NCBI GenBank assembly: GCA_900539115.1
Contig: UQAQ01000009.1
Coordinates: 28,883 to 92,882 of the forward strand
Direction of reading: 5' to 3'
Origin: an uncultured Roseburia sp.
Lineage (GTDB): Bacteria; Bacillota; Clostridia; Lachnospirales; Lachnospiraceae
DNA: 64,000 bases
Made by a program: the position numbers and the translations under genes. This document shows, in pieces, positions 58,478 to 64,000 of the stretch (position 1 is the stretch's first letter; every line of letters begins with the position of its first letter). Below the pieces are notes generated by a model. It saw only the letters and a list, made by a program, of their open reading frames with translations, did no database searches and was not told the origin of the DNA.

Positions 58478-59806
58478 ATGAAAATTCAATTATCGGAACA
58501 TTTTACGTATAAAAAACTGCTCCGTTTTGTACTGCCGTCTATTATTATGATGATATTTACTTCGATTTATGGAGTGGTGGATGGACTATTTGTATCCAAC
58601 TATGTAGGGAAAACAGCCTTTGCGGGGCTTAATCTTATCATGCCATTTATTATGGCTTTGTCGGCACTTGGGTTTATGATGGGAACCGGGGGAAGTGCGA
58701 TCGTGGCCAAGACACTTGGGGAGGGAAAAAAGAAAAAAGCCAATGAATATTTTTCATTGCTGGTTTATGTTACCCTTGTGGGGGGAATCATTTTTTCGGT
58801 TCTCGGGATCACATTGACAAAATATGTAAGTGCTGCACTCGGGGCGACAGGAGAATTGCTGGATAACTGCATTTTGTATGGCAGGATTATTTTCTTGTCC
58901 ATGCCGGCATTTATGCTGCAAAATGTATTCCAATGCTTTTTTGTGACCGCAGAAAGACCCAAATTAGGATTGACCGTTATAGTGCTTGCCGGGGTGACCA
59001 ATATGATCCTCGATTTTTTGTTTATCGCGGTATTTGGCTGGGGCCTTGCCGGGGCGGCTTTTGCTACGGTATGCGGGGAATGTGTAGGCGGTTTACTGCC
59101 ATTGGTATATTTTGGAAGGGAAAATGCAAGCCCGTTCCGCCTGGGAAAGACAAAATTATACTGGAATATTCTTGGTAAAACTTGTACAAATGGCTCTTCA
59201 GAATTGATGACAAATTTGTCGAGTTCCATTGTTAATACGCTGTTTAATTTTCAATTGATGCATTTTGCCGGAGAAGACGGAGTGGCGGCGTATGGAACAT
59301 TGATGTATGTCAATTTCATATTTGTAGCTATTTTCCTCGGCTATTCGATTGGAAGTGCTCCGATCGTCAGTTACCATTATGGGGCGAGAAATTCAGAAGA
59401 ATTGAAAAATCTGCTGACAAAAAGTTTGAAAATGATCGGTGTATGGGGCGTCGCTTTGTTTGCGCTGGCGCAGATGATCGCGTCTCCGTTAGCACGTATT
59501 TTTGTCGGCTATGACCCGGATTTATTTGATTTGACAAGACATGGCTTCCGTATTTTCTGCCTTGCCTTTTTGGTCAATGGATTTAATATTTATGGCTCGT
59601 CCTTTTTTACCGCGTTAAATAATGGACTGCTATCTGCCTTGATTTCGTTTTTGCGAACATTGGTATTTCAGATTGCCTCTGTTTTGCTGCTGCCGATGAT
59701 TTTTGGCATTGATGGGATTTGGGGGGCAGTATTTGTGGCAGAAATCCTGACATTGTATGTGACTATAATCTGTCTGGCAAAAAAACAGAAAGTGTATCAT
59801 TATTGA
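58478..59806 (+). CDS. MATE-family transporter
   Basis: The 442-residue, about 12-helix protein has the MATE N-terminus YKKLLRFVLPSIIMMIFTSI near 9-28 then YGVVDGLFVSNYVGKTAFAG, and a second repeat from about 230 (NGSSELMTNLSSSIVNTLFN). MATE proteins exchange cations for organic compounds. Whether it exports a product of the island or is unrelated cannot be told; it follows ppd in the same direction by 29 bases. GGAAGGAATAG precedes ATG 58478. Confidence 0.9.
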   Translation: MKIQLSEHFTYKKLLRFVLPSIIMMIFTSIYGVVDGLFVSNYVGKTAFAGLNLIMPFIMALSALGFMMGTGGSAIVAKTLGEGKKKKANEYFSLLVYVTLVGGIIFSVLGITLTKYVSAALGATGELLDNCILYGRIIFLSMPAFMLQNVFQCFFVTAERPKLGLTVIVLAGVTNMILDFLFIAVFGWGLAGAAFATVCGECVGGLLPLVYFGRENASPFRLGKTKLYWNILGKTCTNGSSELMTNLSSSIVNTLFNFQLMHFAGEDGVAAYGTLMYVNFIFVAIFLGYSIGSAPIVSYHYGARNSEELKNLLTKSLKMIGVWGVALFALAQMIASPLARIFVGYDPDLFDLTRHGFRIFCLAFLVNGFNIYGSSFFTALNNGLLSALISFLRTLVFQIASVLLLPMIFGIDGIWGAVFVAEILTLYVTIICLAKKQKVYHY

Positions 59807-59832
59807 TGCTAACATTTGAATAAGTCTGATTG

Positions 59833-59859
59833 TTCGGAGAAATAATCCGAGCATTCGGA
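59833..59859. promoter_or_regulatory. Cluster of TCGGA half-sites before the regulator genes
   Basis: TTCGGA (59833-59838), TCCGA (59846-59850) and TTCGGA (59854-59859) form an alternating direct/inverted set in an otherwise AT-rich gap upstream of the HTH gene. It is a candidate operator only. Confidence 0.3.
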
Positions 59860-59936
59860 CAACCAGTCCACAGCACATACTCCTATTTGTTGGTATGATG
59901 GAAAAGAAAGATCATATTGATGGAAGGAGAATCGTT

Positions 59937-60257
59937 ATGAAGTCAGATAAGGAAAATTTGAGTGTTGACGAAAGAATCGGACAAAATTTAAAAGCATATC
60001 GGAAACTTATTGGTTTAGAAAGAAAAGAAATGGCAGAGGCCTTTCATATTACGGATGATGCGTTGTATCGGATTGAAAAAGGACAAAATGGGTTGACGAG
60101 TATATATGCGTATATTCTTGCGACGGAATTTCGGTGTGACATGAATTTTATTTTTGGCGGAACCGAAGTGCCGGAATTGGTAGCAACCGAAGAAGGTGAT
60201 ATTATTGGCATGCTCCGGAGGTGTGCGGATATTCTTGAAAGACAGAGGAGAAATTAG
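59937..60257 (+). CDS. XRE-family helix-turn-helix regulator
   Basis: The 106-residue protein starts at ATG 59937 after GGAAGGAGA. A helix-turn-helix domain covers about 12-68: IGQNLKAYRKLIGLERKEMA near 14-33, then EAFHITDDALYRIEKGQNGL near 34-53. The tail of about 35 residues has no known motif. It precedes a LytTR regulator by 19 bases and may be co-transcribed with it. Target unknown; the TCGGA cluster upstream is one candidate site. Confidence 0.85.
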   Translation: MKSDKENLSVDERIGQNLKAYRKLIGLERKEMAEAFHITDDALYRIEKGQNGLTSIYAYILATEFRCDMNFIFGGTEVPELVATEEGDIIGMLRRCADILERQRRN

Positions 60258-60276
60258 AAAGGCGTGGGAACAGGGT

Positions 60277-61011
60277 ATGAAAAAGGTATTGATCGTTACA
60301 AATAATCAGAACACTAGGCAAAAATTAGAAAATATCGTAAAAGAACAGAATCCCGGAAATATAATTTATATAACAGATAATTTGGAAAGAGCGTATCACA
60401 TTATATCGGTGACTACGATCCATCTTTTTTTGATCGATATGGTACTTCAGCCACGGCAGCGCGGAGGAGATGTGTCAGGTGCCGTTTTTGCACAAAATGT
60501 AAGGCGGATAACAAGGTATCAGTTTACGCCGATAATTCTATTTTCTACACTGGTAGACTGCGCGTTGAACATGTATGCGAGACTGCACTGTTATGCTTAT
60601 GTCGAAAAGCCGTTTGATGCAGAATATGTGAAAAGACTGGTGGAAGAGGCAATGTGTTTCTGTCCTGTGGCGTCAGAAAACCGTCAGATTTTCTTTCGGA
60701 AAGAAGGAACGTTGGAAGCGGTTTGGGTGGATGATATTATTATGGCACAAGGGAAAGAGAGGGATATTATTCTGGAAACAACAAGAGGAAGACAGAAAAT
60801 ATTATATCGAAGCTGCCGTGCACTGCTGGAAGAATTGGATTCTCCCCAGTTTATATTTTGCAGCCGATCTATTATTGTGAATAAAAATTACATTGAACGG
60901 GTGGATGCAGCAAATGGATATGTATATTTGCGAGGAATAGAATATGCGGTTCCCATGGGAAAGCAGAAGAAATATGATTTTCTGCGTGAGATAAAACGAG
61001 GATTATTATAA
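60277..61011 (+). CDS. LytTR-type response regulator, receiver lacking the acidic pair
   Basis: The 244-residue protein has a receiver-like domain (1-120) with the likely phosphorylation Asp54 in HLFLIDMVLQ and VEKPFDAEYV near 109-118. The acidic pair normally found near residues 8-9 is replaced (VLIVTNNQNT), so magnesium-dependent phosphorylation may be impaired. The LytTR DNA-binding domain is about 133-240: VWVDDIIMAQGKERDIILET, then LEELDSPQFIFCSRSIIVNK. No partner kinase is in the window. The insertion element at 61011 begins exactly at its stop codon. Confidence 0.85.
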   Translation: MKKVLIVTNNQNTRQKLENIVKEQNPGNIIYITDNLERAYHIISVTTIHLFLIDMVLQPRQRGGDVSGAVFAQNVRRITRYQFTPIILFSTLVDCALNMYARLHCYAYVEKPFDAEYVKRLVEEAMCFCPVASENRQIFFRKEGTLEAVWVDDIIMAQGKERDIILETTRGRQKILYRSCRALLEELDSPQFIFCSRSIIVNKNYIERVDAANGYVYLRGIEYAVPMGKQKKYDFLREIKRGLL

Positions 61012-61210
61012 CTATTCAGGACGCCCCTCCACATTCGCATTTCGAACACTTCGTGTTCTTTTCTCGCCTTTGACAAGGCTAAAAATGCTCATATGTGGAG
61101 GGGAGCCCTATTAGGATCTCAATGTATGGAAATCAAAGTCTCTTACGTGCAAGCACGACGGATTCATTGATTTCCATACATTGGATCCTGAATAGTTACG
61201 GATTATTATA
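61000..61210. mobile_element. MITE-like inverted-repeat element with 11-bp direct flanking repeat
   Basis: The 11-mer GGATTATTATA occurs at 61000-61010 and again at 61200-61210, exactly 200 bases apart, enclosing 189 bases. Near its ends TAACTATTCAGGA (61009-61021) pairs with TCCTGAATAGTTA (61186-61198). Inside are two more inverted repeats: CCCCTCCACAT with ATGTGGAGGGG (about 61024-61034 and 61093-61103), and AATGTATGGAAATCA with TGATTTCCATACATT (about 61121-61135 and 61168-61182). No protein is encoded. The pattern fits a short non-autonomous element with target duplication that separated the regulator gene from the terminator at 61217. Confidence 0.72.
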
Positions 61211-61216
61211 AAAAGA

Positions 61217-61247
61217 GCAGCCTTGCGAATAAAATTCGTAAGGCTGC
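61217..61247 (-). terminator. Hairpin terminator for the lipoprotein gene, usable from both sides
   Basis: GCAGCCTTGCGAA and TTCGTAAGGCTGC (61217-61229 and 61235-61247) pair with one mismatch. On the minus strand TCTTTTTAT follows, ending the lipoprotein transcript. On the plus strand only a weak T-run (TTTGTATTATTG) follows. Confidence 0.75.
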
Positions 61248-61276
61248 CGGTTTGTATTATTGTCGAGAAAAAAAGA

Positions 61277-61855
61277 TTAGTTTACAGAAGAGGTATTCTG
61301 GTCAACAGTATCCATCATTTCCAAAACCTCAGATACTTCACACTCAGCAACAACAGCTTTTCCGAGATCGCCGTAATCAAGAGTATAAGTACCGTCACCA
61401 TTGTCTTCTACACCAAATGTGATAGCTGTCTGTGAAGACTCATCGTTGATCGTCATAGTGCCATCGCCATTGTTTGTAGACTCGCCGACAAAACTTGCGT
61501 TTTCGTTAGATTTTGCATCAACAACTACGAGTACAGAGAAAGTTGCGTCATCGTTCATAGCAAGAAGGATGGCAGAATCTTCGTCATCTGTAGGTGCTCC
61601 GGCATATCCGGAAGTAAGGATTCCTTCCAGATCTTTCATGGAAGTAACCTGTCCGGAAGAACTGTTGTCATCAGAAGAAGCTGCATCATCAGAAGAATCT
61701 GTTTTTGCCTCTTCCGTAGCTTTTGGTGCTTCCGTAGCCTTAGGTGCCTGAGTTGCTGTTGTAGTAGTTGTAGTGGTTTCTTTTTTGTCTCCGCATGCAA
61801 CCAATGTAAAGGACATGAGAGCAACTAAACCAAGTGTTAATAATTTCTTTTTCAT
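61277..61855 (-). CDS. Secreted lipoprotein with threonine/serine-rich linker
   Basis: The 192-residue product has a signal peptide and lipobox LVACG (Cys21), a linker of threonine, alanine, proline, aspartate and serine (about 26-68), and an acidic C-terminal domain. That part has two similar strings, NNGDGTMTINDESS near 128 and DNGDGTYTLDYGD near 151, suggesting paired strands of a small beta-fold. No family recognised. GGAGAAATAAAACT precedes the ATG at 61855 (minus). It has its own promoter and terminator, so it is a single-gene unit, probably a surface protein. Confidence 0.85.
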   Translation of the reverse strand: MKKKLLTLGLVALMSFTLVACGDKKETTTTTTTATQAPKATEAPKATEEAKTDSSDDAASSDDNSSSGQVTSMKDLEGILTSGYAGAPTDDEDSAILLAMNDDATFSVLVVVDAKSNENASFVGESTNNGDGTMTINDESSQTAITFGVEDNGDGTYTLDYGDLGKAVVAECEVSEVLEMMDTVDQNTSSVN

Positions 61856-61894
61856 AGTTTTATTTCTCCTTTATGTTTTTTTAACTCTTGTGAT

Positions 61895-61923
61895 ATTATA
61901 TCTGACAACAGGGCGAAATGCAA
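61895..61923 (-). promoter_or_regulatory. Sigma-A promoter of the lipoprotein gene
   Basis: On the minus strand TTGCAT (61923-61918), 17 bases and TATAAT (61900-61895) form a near-consensus promoter 40 bases before the start codon. Confidence 0.8.
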
Positions 61924-62155
61924 GCATTTTTACGAAAATGTTGTTGAATCGTCGAAAATGTAAACGAAATACTTAAAAAAAATGCGTGAAACGGGTCTTT
62001 GACACTTTGTTTTTCCATTGATTTTCACAATCCCCTACAGCACAGCCCTTTGAGGCTTATTTTTTTGTCAATTTTTTCGTTTTTATCTGTACTCTTTTGT
62101 ACTCTTGTGGTATAATATATATATATTTATATTTCTTATAGGAGGATTTATTGCT

Positions 62156-63910
62156 ATGTATATATGTATAACAGGTAGTGACAACAATAAAGATGTTTAT
62201 ATTAAACAATCTTATCGAAAGACAAATGGTAAAACATCTTCCCGTATCCATAGAAAACTGGGGAAATACAACGAGTTACTTCAGCAGTTTTCCGGCGATA
62301 CTGACAAACTGATGGCCTGGGCAAAAGAAGAAGCTGCCAAAGATACCGCTGAATATAACGCCAAAAAAGAAAAGGTATCCGTTGAATTTTCACAGACCTA
62401 CCGCATACCGCTCGACGAAGAAAGATCCTTCCATACAGGATATCTGTTTCTGCAGCAGTTATGCAGCGAATTACGGCTGGATAACATCTGCAGAAATATC
62501 CGAAACCACCGTAAGATCACGTATGACCTTCACGCGGTCCTTACCGATCTTATTTATGCAAGGATCCTTTCTCCTTCCAGCAAGATGAGCAGTTATTCTT
62601 ACTGCCAGACACTTCTGGAGCCGCCCAAATATTCCCTGCACAATGTATACCGTGCACTTTCTGTTTTAGCAGAAGAATCGGATTTTATCCAGGAAGAACT
62701 TTACCGTAATTCCAACTTTGTTCATCCGAGAAATACACGTGTTTTGTACTACGACTGCACGAATTATTATTTTGAGATCGAAGAAGAAAATGGAAACAAA
62801 AAATATGGAAAAAGCAAAGAACACAGACCAAATCCGCTTGTTACCATGGGGCTTTTCATGGATGCGGACGGAATCCCTCTCGCCTTCGATCTTTTTCCGG
62901 GAAACCAGAACGAACAGGTCACTCTCAAACCGCTGGAAACAAAAGTAATACGTGACTTTGAATGCAGTGACTTTATCTTCTGTTCCGATGCTGGTCTGGG
63001 AAGCAAAAACAACCGCTTTTTTAACAGTTTTGGCAACCGCTCTTATGTGATCACCTATTCGTTGAAAAAGATGAAAAAAGAAGAACGTGACATCGCAATG
63101 AAACCGACGCAGTTCCGTGTTCCGGGTTCCAATAAGATGATCGATCTGCGGACGCTGGATGAGACCGATGAAACGGTATTTAATACTGTTTATTACAAAG
63201 AAGTACCCCTTGTTACAGGGGATATGGACGAGACCGTCATTGTTACCTATTCTCCGAAATACAAAAAATATCAGCAAAAAATACGCAGCCGCCAGATCGA
63301 ACGTGCGCAAAAAATGCTTCAAAACACAGGCAGTATCCGGCGCGGAAAAACGCAGAATGATCCGGCTCGTTTTATCCATAAAACATCCGTTACCGGGGAT
63401 GGTGAAATAGCCGAAAAAGATGTGTATGAATTAGACGAAGAACGGATCCGGGAAGAAGCCATGTACGATGGATTTTATGCCGTTGTTACAAATCTCGAAG
63501 GAGATGTCCGGGAGATCATCAACATCAATAAACGTCGCTGGGAGATCGAAGAAAACTTCCGTATCATGAAAACGGAGTTTGAGTCAAGACCCGTTTATGT
63601 ACAGCGGGATGACCGCATAAAAGCGCACTTTCTGACCTGTTATATCAGCCTGCTGGTTTACCGCCTTCTGGAGAAAAAACTGGGAGAAAGATTCACCTGC
63701 AGCCAGATATTAGAAACACTTCGAGGAATGAAGATGACACTTTTAAGTAAAAACAGCGGCTATATTCCTTCGTATAAACGAACGCTATTAACCGATGCTT
63801 TGCACGATTGTTTCGGTTTTCGGACGGATTATGAATTCATCTCAAAATCATCGATGCGGAACATTATAAAAGAGACAAAAGCGATAAAAAGCACAAAAGC
63901 AAAAATATAG
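62156..63910 (+). CDS. IS1634/IS4-type transposase
   Basis: The 584-residue transposase starts at ATG 62156 after ATAGGAGG; a longer frame reaching upstream covers the promoter region and is not used. It opens with a short beta-rich segment (MYICITGSDNNKDVYIKQSY). DDE residues are visible in LYYDCTNYYFEI near 201, FCSDAGLGSKNN near 277 and the distal RRWEIEENFRIMKTEF near 461-476 with the catalytic Glu, the YREK-like region of IS4-type enzymes. The frame is intact and the element probably active or recently active. The TATAAT box at 62111-62116 is its likely -10. Confidence 0.92.
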   Translation: MYICITGSDNNKDVYIKQSYRKTNGKTSSRIHRKLGKYNELLQQFSGDTDKLMAWAKEEAAKDTAEYNAKKEKVSVEFSQTYRIPLDEERSFHTGYLFLQQLCSELRLDNICRNIRNHRKITYDLHAVLTDLIYARILSPSSKMSSYSYCQTLLEPPKYSLHNVYRALSVLAEESDFIQEELYRNSNFVHPRNTRVLYYDCTNYYFEIEEENGNKKYGKSKEHRPNPLVTMGLFMDADGIPLAFDLFPGNQNEQVTLKPLETKVIRDFECSDFIFCSDAGLGSKNNRFFNSFGNRSYVITYSLKKMKKEERDIAMKPTQFRVPGSNKMIDLRTLDETDETVFNTVYYKEVPLVTGDMDETVIVTYSPKYKKYQQKIRSRQIERAQKMLQNTGSIRRGKTQNDPARFIHKTSVTGDGEIAEKDVYELDEERIREEAMYDGFYAVVTNLEGDVREIININKRRWEIEENFRIMKTEFESRPVYVQRDDRIKAHFLTCYISLLVYRLLEKKLGERFTCSQILETLRGMKMTLLSKNSGYIPSYKRTLLTDALHDCFGFRTDYEFISKSSMRNIIKETKAIKSTKAKI

Positions 63911-63929
63911 CACATATCAATACAAAAGC

Positions 63930-63975
63930 AAAACGGTCACAAACCCCGTATTTACAGGCGGTGTGGCCGTTTTAT
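63930..63975 (+). terminator. Intrinsic terminator after the transposase gene
   Basis: AAAACGGTCACA (63930-63941) pairs with TGTGGCCGTTTT (63962-63973) with one G-T pair. The T-run is the stem end plus TTTAT. It lies within the insertion sequence. Confidence 0.7.
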
Positions 63976-64000
63976 AGTCTAATAAGTGTCAAAGATGGGA

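Larger units (their letters stand above)
61996..63995 (+). mobile_element. IS1634-like insertion sequence, about 2 kb
   Basis: TCTTTGACACTT (61996-62007) and its inverse AAGTGTCAAAGA (63984-63995) are 12-base terminal inverted repeats; neighbouring bases may extend the ends slightly. They enclose one transposase gene. The right end lies five bases from the window edge, so target duplication cannot be assessed. The roughly 90 bases upstream of the gene contain its TATAAT box. Confidence 0.85.

Noticed and set aside
61401..61751. Plus-strand frame opposite the lipoprotein
   Set aside because: Antisense shadow of a low-complexity linker, with no ribosome site; the minus-strand gene has promoter, signal peptide and terminator.

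Overview
The window looks like a chromosomal segment of a motile, Gram-positive member of the Clostridia, most likely Lachnospiraceae. The grounds are a Firmicute-type flagellar late operon (flgM-flgN-flgK-flgL-fliW-csrA-flaG-fliD-fliS-flagellin), strong AGGAGG-type ribosome sites, sigma-28-like promoters, a small cysteine/glycine-rich 'HCB'-type protein and LicD/glycerophosphotransferase fusions typical of that family. All identifications come from reading the translated sequence and known family motifs; no database search was run.

Layout. 1-7.6 kb: the end of chorismate synthase, a small cysteine-rich protein, a lipoprotein related to GH3 glycosidases but with altered catalytic motifs, and four purine genes (purC, purF, purB, purA). 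7.6-16.7 kb: a ten-gene Mrp/Mbh-type membrane cation/proton antiporter operon with four different NuoL/M/N-like subunits. 16.7-18.7 kb: prmA, its terminator, and about 0.8 kb of non-coding DNA holding two tandem palindromic repeat arrays. 18.7-21.1 kb: an ECF sigma factor and a membrane-anchored beta-propeller protein. 21.2-32.7 kb: the flagellar filament, cap and junction genes with FliW/CsrA control and flagellin last. 32.8-59.8 kb: a large surface-glycan modification island. 59.9-64 kb: two regulators, a small inverted-repeat element inserted at a stop codon, a secreted lipoprotein and an IS1634-like insertion sequence.

How the island may work (inference). Directly downstream of flagellin lie two LicD-type phosphotransferase fusions. 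A full set of genes for 2-aminoethylphosphonate (2-AEP) follows: PEP mutase (minus strand), 2-AEP transaminase, and, 17 kb further on, an AEP/choline-type cytidylyltransferase and phosphonopyruvate decarboxylase. LicD enzymes transfer phosphocholine-like head groups from CDP carriers, so the set predicts CDP-AEP made and placed on a glycan, possibly the flagellin glycan. Between the two halves of the phosphonate pathway sits an AT-richer block with three carrier proteins, three KASIII-type ketosynthases (one fused to an SDR-like domain), four SDR reductases, a DltA/NRPS-like adenylation enzyme, an AAC(3)-fold N-acyltransferase, a MenD-like thiamine diphosphate enzyme, a pyruvyl transferase and a formyltransferase. 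It resembles a dedicated pathway that builds a short, unusual acyl group on carrier proteins and transfers it to an amino group, comparable in concept to the acyl-modified flagellin sugars of Pseudomonas glycosylation islands. The pairing of a 2-AEP pathway with an ACP/KASIII/adenylation acyl pathway next to flagellin is the most interesting signal in the window.
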